NCBI GenBank assembly: GCA_037176905.1
Contig: JBBBWG010015779.1
Coordinates: forward strand, 18,227 to 82,226
Direction of reading: 5' to 3'
Length of the DNA: 64,000 nucleotides
DNA from: Azolla pinnata
Taxonomy: Eukaryota > Streptophyta > Polypodiopsida > Salviniales > Salviniaceae
The notes under the pieces are model-generated. The model worked only from the letters and a program-made list of their open reading frames with translations, ran no database searches and was not told the origin of the DNA. Shown here piece after piece: positions 35,392-46,224 of the stretch. How positions within the stretch are numbered: position 1 is the first letter of the stretch; the number at the start of each line of letters is the position of its first letter. The translations under genes were made by a program, and so were the position numbers.

Positions 35392-36110
35392 TATGTGGGC
35401 ATGGATATGTATGCATGTGTCGATGCATGCATGCATGTATCTGTGTGTATGTATGTGTGGCTATGTAGATACATGTGTGCATATGGGGTATGATGCGTTG
35501 GGTATGGACCCATGGCATGCATGCATCTGTTGGGTATGGACTTGTGCCATGCATGCATGTGTTGGGGGCATGGACTTGGCTTATGCATTCATGTGCTCGG
35601 ACCTATGTTATGCATGCATGTGTTGGGGGCATGGACCTGGCTTATGCATTCATGTGCTGGGTATGGACTTTTGCTATGCATTCATGTGCTGGGCATGGAC
35701 TTGTGCCTTGCATGCATGTGATGGGTGTGGACCTGATGTTATGCATGCATGTGCTGGGTGTGGACCAGATGCTATGCATGCATGTGCTTTGTATGGGCCT
35801 AATGTTTTGTTATGCATGATGTGCTGGGCATGGGCATGGACCTGGTGCTATGCATGCATGTGCTTTGTATGGACCTAATGTTCTGTTATGCATGATGTGC
35901 TGGGCATGGGCATGGACCTGTGTCATGCATGCATGTGCTTGGCAAGGACCTGTGTATGCATTGCATGTGCTAGCTATGGACATGTGTATGCATGCATGTG
36001 CTGGGCATGGTGCTAAGCTATGTGTTGGGTGTGGACAATGTCTACACATGTGTATGGTGCATCTATGATGTGTGTGTGTGCATGTGTTTATGCATGCATG
36101 TGTGTTTGTA
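35392..36110 (+). repeat. CATGCATG-rich minisatellite upstream of the APD1-type gene
   Basis: Units of roughly 30-60 bp follow the pattern TATGCATGCATGTGCTGGG then CATGGACCTG. About a dozen CATGCATG strings occur. That string contains the RY core (CATGCA) recognised by plant B3-domain factors. The array starts where the promoter of the minus-strand APD1-type gene is expected. Long open frames across it (up to 161 codons) reflect lack of stops in the repeat. Confidence 0.8.
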
Positions 36111-36117
36111 ATGGTAG

Positions 36118-36220
36118 GATAGCATCAATGGTATGGGTATTCCCATGAATGTAGCATCAATGGTATGGGTGTTCCCATGACTGTAGGTAGCATCAATGGT
36201 ATGGGTATTCCCATGAATGG
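36118..36220 (+). repeat. Short tandem repeat, GTAGCATCAATGGTATGGGT x3
   Basis: Three units of about 32-40 bp contain AGCATCAATGGTATGGGTAT followed by TCCCATGA. It lies directly beyond the CATGCATG-rich array. Confidence 0.75.
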
Positions 36221-37975
36221 ACATGTCCAGAGAGTCAACCTCATCCAAGCTCATGCATGTGTGAGGAGCCACTTAAAGATGCAGAGTCAACCTCAATCTC
36301 AGCCTCAACCTCATCATCTCTCCGCGTGTAAGCTGATAGACAGAAGAAAAGAGCAAGAAGGAGCATCCCACCAACAAAGGAAAGATCTGGTTAACAAGAG
36401 ACAAATCGATCATCCATTTTTCAAGCATCGACCACCAGAGACTGAGAGCGTCGGATACAGTCCTAACGCACCCGGTTCATTCATACGGCTTGTCCAACGT
36501 AGAGAATGATGCCACTCGTCAGCTCTCTTGCCTGTGTCGTAGACCTATAAAGTCAGTTCGGGCCTCTGTGGTTGATACGACTATAGATATATATATATCT
36601 AACTAGTACATATTAGGAATGTTTCGGTGCAATGTTATTAGAGTCTGTATAAACATCGATCGCTACATGGCTTAGAGTCTAGCAGATGACTGTATATATC
36701 GAGTCTCACATGTTTGTGCAAGTTTGGTTCAAGGGCACTGAATGGGAATAAGAAAATTTTGGAAAACCTGAACTCTAGAAACAGTTATTCCGAATGATTG
36801 GATTAGATAGAAATGAGGGAGATGGAAGATACCTGAGTGGAGAGTTACATTTTCGACCATTATTGTATAAAATGTTTTGAAATCTAGATGTGTCTTGGTA
36901 AACAAAGCCTGCTGAGCTTGGTATGGTTCATCCTCTTAGAGGAAGATGTAATGCTCTTCAAGAAAAGAGAATGAACACCATGAAAAATAATGTCATTTTC
37001 GATCTTTTACACAATGGATTGTTGTGGATGGATATACAATACACCAATTTGGCTTTTCCCTCGCCGACTACTTAAAGCAGAATATATAAGAAATGGGAAG
37101 CGAGATGTCATTACTTTAAAAGAATAGGTGTGCTTAAATTAGTAGGATTATATATATTATTTCACACCATAGAAGATTGTAAGATATGCGTAATAGAAGA
37201 ACAATATAAGATGAATAATATTTGGGAGAGATCAAACCACTATCCAGGGTTAAGTCTATATTACTAAAGAGTATCATGGGATTAAGCGTGCAGAGATAGA
37301 AGAATACAAATGTATAGAATCAACAACCCAAGCTCTCATAATACCCTCAAATGGAAACCCTCTACATGGTTTTTTTACCTAACACAAAAGCAAGAGAAAA
37401 GATCGAACCTAGATCAACTAATGAATTATGCTTGCCATAAAAATGCCCACCCATGACACTAGGCCTGAATCATCTTTGTGTTGCAAACACTACTCACCCT
37501 TTGCACACCATATCCAAAAGTCCAGAAGGAAGCATGAAAAAGCTATGGTTTTAGCATAGGTTTCATGGCTTCACAAGTTACTGACCATTTTGAATATGAG
37601 TCTACGAAGATGCAATGGTTAATATAGTAAACTGTTGAGATCAACATGTCAGCTGGAGATGATGAGAGCCTAGAATAACCAACCACAAGTCAATATTCTA
37701 GTTAAACAAGACTAAGGAAATGAATTTAGGTTGTATTATGATGTAATGAACACTTGAACTGGAATTTCTCAAACACGGCGACTAGTCTTTAGTCGTTTGA
37801 AAACCATTTCCACAAACTTAAAATAGAACTATAGCATTAGTTTGAGCGATAGAATCCGCTTCAAAATCTGGATATCAAAAAGAAATTAGAACAAACGATG
37901 AAATTCAAACTGCTCTCAGATTGACACAAATCAAGCCGACATCCCTACAATGTTGGATCCACGACGACATCAATC
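36221..37975. other. Intergenic, AT-rich, between the EF1-beta 3' end and the APD1 upstream repeats
   Basis: No gene recognised. A TATATATATATC run occurs near 36588-36600. Part of the 3' untranslated region of EF1-beta must lie just below 37976. Confidence 0.5.
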
Positions 37976-40670
37976 CTCTGCAAACACAAAATCCATGCAT
38001 AAGAATCGAACCAAATAATAATACCAAGTTGAAAAAGAAAAGGCAGAGAAAAACCGATCTGGAATGAAAAAACGTTCTTACAGATCTTATTAAAAGCGAC
38101 AATGTCACAGCTCTGAATGAACTCGTTTCGTGGCTCTTGAAGTAGATAGTCCTCAATGAGATTGTCAACAGAAACTAGATCATCCACAATTGTCATCATT
38201 ATCACCAGTTTCTTGATTCCATATCCAACAGGAGCAAGCTTTGCTATAAAGAACAAAGAACAGTACCAAACATTCAATGCTACAGGAAAAAGACTTTCAT
38301 TCAAAAATTTAAACAGAACAGTTAATAGATAGTTAGACAGAATACAAGCTACTTACATGCACCCCACAAAAGACCGGGCATAGAAACACTTCGAACTGCC
38401 TCTTCAAGCTTTACCATGTCTGTTTCATCGTCCCACGGCTTCACATCCAACAGAACAGAGGACTTCCCACCTAGAAAAGAACCATCATTTTATACTACAG
38501 TTGAATAACAGAACATGCTCAAAGAGTTTATTTACTTGAGAATAATCTCAAAGGAAAGTGGCAGTGCATACTTTCTTTCTTCTTTGCAGATGCAGCTTTT
38601 TTAGCTTCTCGTTCAGCAGAGGCTTTCTTTTCCTCTTCAGTTTCCTCACCAAAGAGATCCAAGTCATCATCATCCTCCTCCTTGGCAGCCTTGAAACCAA
38701 AAAGAAATCAGTTTTAACAAATGACTTTGAGCAATTGGTCATCTCACCAAACAGTAAGCCCTCTTCACAGTTTCCCAGAGTTCCTCAAATAATTCCAGTA
38801 CATTTCCACAATTTCCAGTATCTTCCAAAGCTTTCAAGGACGGCCAAAATACTTCAGTATCTCAGGAATTCTAACAGACTTGATAATGTATACCTCCTTC
38901 GGGACAACAGGGGCAGATCCATTAGAAAACTCCCTGGGCTGAGCTGCATGAGATCCAGCAATCTTCACACCAACTGGCTTACCAGGAAAACTGATAAGTT
39001 CTGAAGGTTAGTGCATGTATTACCATTGTAAGTATAAATACAGTCAAAATCCATACACTACCATAGAAATATCAAGGTTCTACACAATGAAGATTTATAA
39101 TTATTTATTTTCTGTAGGAAAGATTTGAAGGCATTAATCGTGTATACACTGTAAAGATGTTGTATCACTCTATATGCAATACTGGAAAGATCGAAACTTT
39201 AAATGGTAGGGATGTATCATGAGCATATGCTATCATGTACAGGTCAAAATTTTTAAGAGCAGAGATTTCCCACTATACATTGGCTATTCTAACAGATCAC
39301 ATATTGTACATGGTAAAATAGTTTTATTTCTTCTATTGATCCACAAAGACATTTATCAGTAACTCACTACTCATATATATAGCTATATTGATGCAATTTG
39401 CATTCGTATGGGTGAATGCTTGTGTATGTGCTTGTGAAGATTCAAGGCTCGATATGTTTGTATGACTGATGGAGTAAAAAGAGCTGTAAAAACTTACTAT
39501 TTCTCAAGAGAAGCTGAGATTTGGTTATACCACCGTAAGACATTAACAAGATCCGTGCTTGGAGCGTCTGTGAAAGCACAGAAAGCTTCAGCATCATCTC
39601 TCGACGGTAGATCTCTGCACACAGTTATAATCAGATTACACCAAGATTTGAAGTATCAACGCATCAAAAGGGACAAAATTGGACCATATTCTTTCCAATT
39701 CACAAATTCCAGCATCAAAATACACTATATTCGCTTCCTAACTCACACAATTAATGTACACATTAATAGCCACAATTGGTTTCCCTGTAGATAGTTGATT
39801 CTAAAAGATTCTTTGTGGATTGGATATTTGTCTCTTACGTAGATCATATTTTTCACGATAAAAAGATCAGACTACAAAATATCCTCTACCAGATCGACAG
39901 AACTGGAACATCGACCTAGCTTGTATTCTCTTCCGGATTCACAGAAGCAAAACATCAAATTAGACCGTATTCTTCTGGATTGAGTTGACATAGATTTCTT
40001 TGATATGGTTAAGCATATGTTGGCATTCCCTTAAAACAGAAGCTACGGTTTGGTATACCAATTCGAATGCAACACTCCAGAAACAGAAGTAAAGACGAGT
40101 GCAAGGAAGAGAAAACAGGTTTTATTTCAAAAGGGTATCACGGAATCAGGCTAACTCTAATCTCAAAAAAATGGGAACGTACAGATAATTCCTCCATAGC
40201 TTCAAAGACACTACAGAAAATACTATTTCGGAAATTCGTAGCACGCAACACGCATATTTGGTATTCCTCCAAATGACACAGAAATCGAGCAACACAATGT
40301 ATATAAGGGCAAACGACACGGGAATCGAGAAACAAAATGTATATGAGGGCAAAGGAACATAAGCACCCATAGCAGGGATAGGGTTTAGGGTCTCATGAAC
40401 ATAAGAAGGCTCGGTGGAGAAAGGGAGACGGCGAGCGGACGCCAAGGAAAATGACATACACGAGAGCACAAAAAGGCGCGATGGGAGAGCTCCTTTCCTT
40501 AGCTAGATATGGATGTTCGCACAGAAACCGTAAGAAACGTAGGAAGAAACAAATGGGGGGGGCACAGAGAGAGTGACGAACCCAGAGATGTAGGTCTTGG
40601 AGAGGAGGAAGAGGTCGAAGTCGTGGAGACCCGAGGAAGTGCTGAGATCGGGAAGCTCGACGGCGGCCAT
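37976..40670 (-). CDS. EF1B: Translation elongation factor 1-beta (eEF1B guanine-nucleotide exchange subunit), 7 exons (232 aa)
   Basis: Exons on the minus strand: 40582-40670, 39498-39614, 38894-38990, 38572-38689, 38357-38470, 38082-38243, and 37977-37976 (2 nt completing the stop). Phases match; 699 nt including stop. It exchanges GDP for GTP on eEF1A. The N-terminal domain is [20 protein letters not shown] ... TYISG, with [10 protein letters not shown] at its end. Next come the acidic linker [19 protein letters not shown] and Lys/Ala stretch. The C-terminal exchange domain is [48 protein letters not shown] and ends [10 protein letters not shown]. The exon 3 acceptor (TATCAG at 38991) is chosen because it yields the family string LEKYFPGKP; the nearer CAG would put a stop at the junction. 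The last sense codon ends one base before the final donor, so the stop codon is assembled across an intron. Confidence 0.93.
40378..40390 (-). promoter_or_regulatory. Telo-box in intron 1 of EF1-beta
   Basis: The minus strand reads CCCTAAACCCTAT, containing AAACCCTA, about 190 bp inside the first intron. Telo-boxes near the 5' end of translation-factor and ribosomal-protein genes are an established plant feature. This fits the gene's role; activity here is inferred. Confidence 0.5.
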
Positions 40671-40737
40671 GGGAGGGAGGTGGAAGGGAGGGATTATGTG
40701 CGAAGAGCAGAAGCAGGAGCTATCTGGCGATGGCAGA

Positions 40738-40798
40738 CGAAGAAGAAGAAGAAGAAAGGAAGAAGAGGAAGAAGACGAAGAAGAAGAAGAAGGAAGGG
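40738..40798 (+). repeat. GAA/AAG-rich tract in the EF1-beta leader
   Basis: On the gene's own strand this is a TTC/CTT pyrimidine tract about 70-130 bp upstream of the start codon, as often seen in plant leaders. Frames through it are open by composition. Confidence 0.7.
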
Positions 40799-40811
40799 TT
40801 TCTTGTGTGGA

Positions 40812-41535
40812 AATGCATGCATACATACACACACATACATACATGCACGCACACATACATACATACACACATACATACATACATACACACATGCATACAT
40901 ACATACATACATCCCTCCACCCATGCATCCATCCATCCACCCACACGCACCACACACATGCATGCACGCACACATACATACATACATACATATACCCGCC
41001 CACACATACATACACGCACACGCACGCACACATGCATATATATGCATCCACCCACGCATGCATACATGCAGCTACACATAACATGCACAAAGACATACCT
41101 ACGCACACATACATACATGAATACATACATCCATCCATCCACACGCACATGCACATACACATACATGCGCACAGGCATACATACACATGCATGCATGCAT
41201 GCATCCATCCATCCTTACATACATACACGCGCGTAGACATACATGCAGACACGCATGCATACATACATGCACACCTATAGACACGGAGACACACATACAT
41301 ACATACATACATACATACATACATGCACGCATACATACATGCTTACTTACATCCAACCATCCATCTATCCATCCATGTACGCATACATCCATACACACAC
41401 ACACACATGCATACACACATGCTTACATCCAACCATCCATCCATCCATCCATCCATGCACACATACATCCATCCATCCACCCACACATACATACATACAT
41501 ACATACGCACGCACACATCCATACATACATATGTG
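40812..41535 (+). repeat. ACAT/CATC simple-sequence array upstream of EF1-beta
   Basis: More than 700 bp of (ACAT)n, CATCCATC, CACACA and CATGCATG interruptions. It begins about 145 bp upstream of the EF1-beta ATG. It keeps all frames open on both strands (up to 277 codons), including one fused in frame to EF1-beta exon 1. These are not separate genes. Confidence 0.9.
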
Positions 41536-41769
41536 TGTTGAGGGCCCAGAACGAATGCGAATATTACGAGTGTAATACCTTTCGCTGTTAAATTTGTTTT
41601 GTATACATACAAAAGCTTGATGTAGTGGTAGGATAAGATCAATCCATACTACTGTTGTCGCCTGTGTGAACTCGGTGTTTCAATCTCGCTTACTGTCTTT
41701 TATGATTTCGAATTGTTTCAATCTCGCTTACTGTCTTTTATGATTTCGAATTTACATTTTGGTTTTTGT

Positions 41770-42201
41770 TTGCCAAAAAATGCCTAACAAAATTATAAAG
41801 TACATTTTATCGCCCACTAAAATCGGAAACTGCAAATTAACACCTGCTAAAATCAGACATTACAATTTAACGCATACTCTCATCTGCAACTAAATATTAA
41901 TGCCTACTTAATTATAGTTAGTATGAATTAATTGATTTTATTCCTAATCGCTTCCACTAATTGGTCCTAACCAATTCCCTTACTATATTCGATTAACAAA
42001 AGCCAGTAATTTTATAATCTAAGTAATTAATTAATGCGTTAACAATACAATTGAGTGTTAATCGATTAATTAATTGGATGCTAATTGAACTCACAATTAA
42101 TTATTTTGGTGGTAATGAATTAATTGAGCATTAATTTGTAATTTTTAAGTTTTATTAGGCGTTAAAATGTAATTTATACCTTTGCCAAATGTTTTTTGAT
42201 C
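41770..42201 (+). mobile_element. MITE copy 1 (about 430 bp, terminal inverted repeats)
   Basis: The left end reads GCCAAAAAATGCCTAACAAA then ATTATAAAGTACATTTTA. The reverse complement of the right end reads CAAAAAACATTTGGCAAAGG then TATAAATTACATTTTAACGCC. The interior is AT-rich with AATTAATTG/TTAATTGA phrases and no coding frame. A second copy in the same orientation lies at 50552-50990. No clear target-site duplication was recognised. Confidence 0.62.
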
Positions 42202-43742
42202 ATTTTATACTGTAAAAATCTTTTTCATTCTTGAATGATGCTTTTATACTACCATACAAATGCGCGAATTTATACGCGACTAGAATGTATGGTTTGTTTT
42301 TGCGCTCGTCATCATCATCGTTCACTACTAATGTTGTCTTTCCTGCTGTTTATGCTCATGTGGTGGTAGTGTTGTTGTGGTTGCCAATTTCATCTGTCTT
42401 TCCCTTGCGTCATTTCCTAAAGCAGATACAATGCAATTTATTTGGTTCTAACATGTCTGTGAATTTCACATTTTTTCCAAAGTCAAAAGAGAAATTGGTG
42501 CATTATACTCTAGGCCCACTTGTGATTTTATACCATAGCAGCAAATGTCTAAACTAAAAGTTACTCTATCAAAACCTCACAGAATGCATATCTTGTAGGC
42601 TATGCAACATACATATCTATTCCATTGCATGTGTCTAGACACATCTAGAGCTAATCAATATCATATCCAATAGTTGTTAGCCCTTTGACATACACGATAT
42701 CGTTTTCACACTTGACAACTTCATCTGATGGGTCAAGTATAGTTCATTTGTTCTAACAATTGCTACTAGCTTATCGCGGAATATAGCTACTCAAAATGGG
42801 GTGTTTCGAGAAATGCAAGCGAAAAATTGGTAACAGCGGGATCGTCAATTTCTTAAATTTATAAGTAAGTTTTGGTGTTCTCTTTCAATAAGTATTTTGT
42901 CACTGGACAATTAGAACAATAAGAACTATGCAATTTTTTAACTTAGTATTTTGTCACTGGACAACTAGAACAAAAAGAACTAACCAATTACTTAACTTAT
43001 AATTAAAGAATATTTAGCTTTCTAAGTTTGAAAAAGTTAAGAACCATAGATAATGAACATCATCTTATTTTCATGGAAGGAAATGAGAGATCCATTCCAA
43101 CAAACATCTCTATCGACTCAAGAATCGATTTGAAGACAACCACTACAACAAAGAGGGGAGCTCACCTCAATGGACTTTCCAACCAATATGGCTTTCCACA
43201 AGATCAAGTTTCTGATCATTTTATTTTAATGTTGAATGGTTTTACTTCCAAGTCATTTGTTTTATGCTCAATCATTTTATTATTGCAATGTGACATGAAA
43301 AGAAATATTCCAAGAGGGCAAAGATAAATGGAGGTATCTAAATTACCATCAAACCCATTCACAAATTAGTTCCTATCTTTTGTTGTAATCGATTATTAAA
43401 GAGCATATAATGAGCCCCAACTAACAGTAGAAGTCCTCTTTCAATGGGATTTGAACGGATGTTTCTTGCATTATTGTAAAACATGGGCTGAGCATTGTCT
43501 TTAAAGAATCGCAAAGCTGTGCATTATTCATGCTTCCTTGGCCACATTGCATCGAATCTAAAAGCCTGTGCTCAAGAATCGAAGCGATTTGTGTTGGGAG
43601 ATTTCAGAATTTAACCCTGGGAAACAAGATATATGTGCCCTTACCAATCACCACCACCACGGGCATCTCATCATCCACATTCTCAAAGTCGCATTATCAT
43701 TGCTACAACTACAATAGTCAAGGTGGCATATCGTTGCTGTCG

Positions 43743-43784
<42 letters not shown>

Positions 43785-44249
43785 CCGCAGATCTTGTCAC
43801 CATTATGGATGGCATCAAATCACATTGACTAGGTCGGCATTGAACCAAGATCACCATCGAGCGGCTACCAGCCATATCTTGTTTATCATCATGGGGGTTA
43901 TATTCATCATCATGAAGTGAATAGCTACCATATCACATTGCATCACCATCATCCTCATGGCTAGCACAGTCATGGTGAGTGATATGCTCAACATGCATCA
44001 TCAAGAATGATGCCATCACAATTGAATCAAATTGCCCATCAGCATCATCATCATCATCATCATCTTCTTCTTCTTCTTCATAAGATGATTGATTGTTTTC
44101 TCTTGTGTATAGATCAAATCTGACGCTATTACTCACCCTATGAACAATCCAGCATTGCCTATATTCATAGGGCATCATTTGCCATCATCATCAAATCCTC
44201 CTCCTCCTCATCATCATCATCCAAGCTCTTTCTTGCTTATGGGATCAAT
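42202..44249. other. Intergenic stretch with CAT/ATC microsatellites
   Basis: No supported gene. Notable are a direct repeat of TATTTTGTCACTGGACAA near 42892 and 42947, a (CAT)n run at about 43744-43785, and a CATCAT tract near 44042-44080. Downstream of DREB2 this must include that gene's 3' untranslated region. Confidence 0.5.
43744..43785 (+). repeat. (CAT)n microsatellite
   Basis: About fourteen consecutive CAT units. Poly-His, poly-Met and poly-Ser frames across it are artefacts of the repeat. Confidence 0.9.
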
Positions 44250-45503
44250 TCATCCTTGCTCCTCATCATATAACAAACTTTGCCCATATTCACGATCCAA
44301 ATCCGACCCCATTGCAATCACACCCACCCCCATTGTTCCCGATCTGAAAACATTTGAGCGACTATCGACAGCAAGCAGCTGTTCCCAACATATGCCCTCC
44401 GACTCCATTTCCTCATGGGCCATACATTCATCCCCTCGAAGCTTCATCATCTCATCCATGGCCTGAAGCTCTGCATCGAGAATCTCCTCGCTAATCAGCT
44501 GCTGCTGGCTAGGATTGTATTCCCAATCGAAGGAATATTCTCCCGATGGACGAAGAGAAGAATCCCCTTCGAACAGTGAGCTGTGATCAAAGCTTCCGTC
44601 ACCATCACCGCAGAGCTCATCTGGAAGATCCATGGTCTTCCTCCCCATACTTCCCACCATGTCTGCATACTGATCCATCTTCACCGTCTGAGTTTCACAA
44701 TTAGCATTCTGCTTAACCATGTCCTCACTACGGGCCTTGCTTGATCCATCGATTCCTGTGTTGCCATTACCACCAGGCATGGTGAAGCTTCCATTGCTGT
44801 TCATACAATCCTTAGGGATTCCATTGCTGTCCTTACATATCTTCTTCTCCTCTGACTGATCTGCATCTTCTACCTCATTCTGAGACAATGCAGGTAGGCC
44901 GAAGCTTCTCCCATCGACACCATCCATACGCACCTTCCCCTCCATCTTGCCGGAGCTATCATCCACGGTTTCTGCCGAAGTAGCAGAACATCGAGGGAGC
45001 TTGAAGCTTCCATTACCGGGGTTAGGGTTAGGCTTCGCGACGATTTCAGGAAGGTTGAGGCGAGCACAGGAGCCGTAGAGGATTCTCGCAGCTTGATCGT
45101 AGGCGAGGGCGGCCTCTCCGGCGGTGGAGAAGGTCCCGAGCCACAGCCGTTCGCCTCTGTTAGGTTCTCTGATCTCCGCTACCCACTTGCCCCAAGTCCT
45201 CTGGCGAACACCTCGGTAGCTACACCATGGATTCTCAGGTCCGCCTTTACCTTTCATGCAGCCTTTCTTGGAGCCTTTGGAGGGAGCTTTCCGGGCCGAG
45301 TTCCTCGCCAGAGAATCAGAAGAAGCAGAAGAGGAGGAGGAGGAGGAGGAGGAGGAGGAGGGGAGGTTTACTTGATTCTCAGGCAGATTTGATGAGAGGA
45401 GATTCTTGTTGTTGTGATCCTCCCACCACGACAAGATCTCTGCGACGGAAGAGCAGCCATGGGGCCTGGGCTTGGTGGTTTTCCGCGTTCTGCGCAACGC
45501 CAT
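44250..45503 (-). CDS. DREB2: DREB2-type AP2/ERF transcription factor, single exon (417 aa)
   Basis: The protein starts [19 protein letters not shown], an early basic stretch like the DREB2 nuclear-localisation region. The DREB2-specific lead [18 protein letters not shown] precedes one AP2 domain (about residues 95-152): [52 protein letters not shown]. The domain has Val14 and Glu19, the residues tied to DRE (A/GCCGAC) recognition. DREB2 factors activate drought- and heat-responsive genes. An 11-Ser run just upstream of the domain comes from a TCC repeat. The C-terminal half is acidic and hydrophobic-patterned ([25 protein letters not shown]), as expected for an activation domain. The start is fixed by homology: the frame stays open upstream only because of a TCT repeat. 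No intron is required, while some relatives have one near the start. Confidence 0.92.
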   Translation of the reverse strand: MALRRTRKTTKPRPHGCSSVAEILSWWEDHNNKNLLSSNLPENQVNLPSSSSSSSSSSSASSDSLARNSARKAPSKGSKKGCMKGKGGPENPWCSYRGVRQRTWGKWVAEIREPNRGERLWLGTFSTAGEAALAYDQAARILYGSCARLNLPEIVAKPNPNPGNGSFKLPRCSATSAETVDDSSGKMEGKVRMDGVDGRSFGLPALSQNEVEDADQSEEKKICKDSNGIPKDCMNSNGSFTMPGGNGNTGIDGSSKARSEDMVKQNANCETQTVKMDQYADMVGSMGRKTMDLPDELCGDGDGSFDHSSLFEGDSSLRPSGEYSFDWEYNPSQQQLISEEILDAELQAMDEMMKLRGDECMAHEEMESEGICWEQLLAVDSRSNVFRSGTMGVGVIAMGSDLDREYGQSLLYDEEQG

Positions 45504-45514
45504 AGCTCGCTGCT

Positions 45515-45720
45515 TCTCAGAGAAGAAGAAGAAGAAGAAGAAGAAGAAGAAGAGACAAAGAAAGACAGAAGAAGAAGGAAAGGAAGAAGAAGAAGAAGAA
45601 GAAGAAGAGACAAAGAAAGACAGAAGAAGAAAGAAAGGAAGAAGAAGAAGAAGAAGAAGAGACAAAGAAAAAACAGAAGAAGAAAGAAAGGAAGAAGAAG
45701 AAGAAGAAGAAGAAGAAATG
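45515..45720 (+). repeat. GAA-rich repeats in the DREB2 leader
   Basis: Three (GAA)n blocks are separated by near-identical spacers (GAGACAAAGAAAGACAGAAG-like), a compound repeat with a ~70-bp super-unit. On the gene strand it is a CTT pyrimidine tract directly upstream of the DREB2 ATG. Poly-Leu, Ser and Phe frames through it are artefacts. Confidence 0.88.
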
Positions 45721-45735
45721 GAATGGAGACAATTT

Positions 45736-45862
45736 TGTAATTAGAAAACTTTCAAAGGACAGATTTGCAATTAGGAAGCTTTCAAGGGACAGATTTGCAA
45801 TTAGGAAACTTTCAGGGGACAAATCTGTAATTAGGAGCATTGCAAGGGGACAAATTTGCAAT
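45736..45862 (+). repeat. 30-bp tandem repeat x4 in the DREB2 upstream region
   Basis: GGGACAGATTTGCAATTAGG occurs with exact 30-bp spacing at about 45757, 45787, 45817 and 45847, with AAACTTTCAAG filling the unit. It lies about 255-360 bp upstream of the DREB2 start codon, so it is promoter-proximal. Confidence 0.85.
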
Positions 45863-46183
45863 GTGGAGAGAAGAACAAAAAGGAAAGAATGAAGCTTCAT
45901 GGGAACATTCCTCTTTGCCATACCTGGAATCTGGCTTTTGTTTTTTTTTTTTTTTCTTTGGCTTTTGCCTTTGCTTGCACTCCAAGTTCTGGGATCAAGT
46001 CTCCGCTATCGGGCCAAATCTCGATTCAGCTTGGACTTTCGACCGAAAACAACGTCCATTTACAGCTATAGCTCGCCCATCTGTCGGTTGAGACAGAAGG
46101 TATATTTGCAAAGGCATCGTCAGCTGCGAAGAGAGCAGGTTTCAACGACCCGATCTGGACTAGCACTGCTCGAAGAGATCCAA

Positions 46184-46224
<41 letters not shown>

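Noticed and set aside
35393-35878. 161-codon Cys/His/Met-rich frame resembling a metallothionein-like protein
   Set aside because: The Cys and His come from the ATGCATGTGCTGG repeat unit; three frames are open over the same DNA.
40503-41416. Long minus-strand frames (up to 277 codons) with Met-Tyr-Ala-Cys-Val repeats, and matching plus-strand His/Thr frames
   Set aside because: They translate an ACAT/CATC simple repeat that lacks stops. Only the last part of one coincides with EF1-beta exon 1, whose start is set by homology.
43530-43920. Poly-Ser, poly-His and poly-Met frames
   Set aside because: They are created by the (CAT)n microsatellite.
45517-45921. Leu/Phe/Ser-rich frames resembling membrane segments upstream of DREB2, and an upstream extension of DREB2
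   Set aside because: They translate the TCT/GAA repeat; family alignment places the DREB2 start at 45503.
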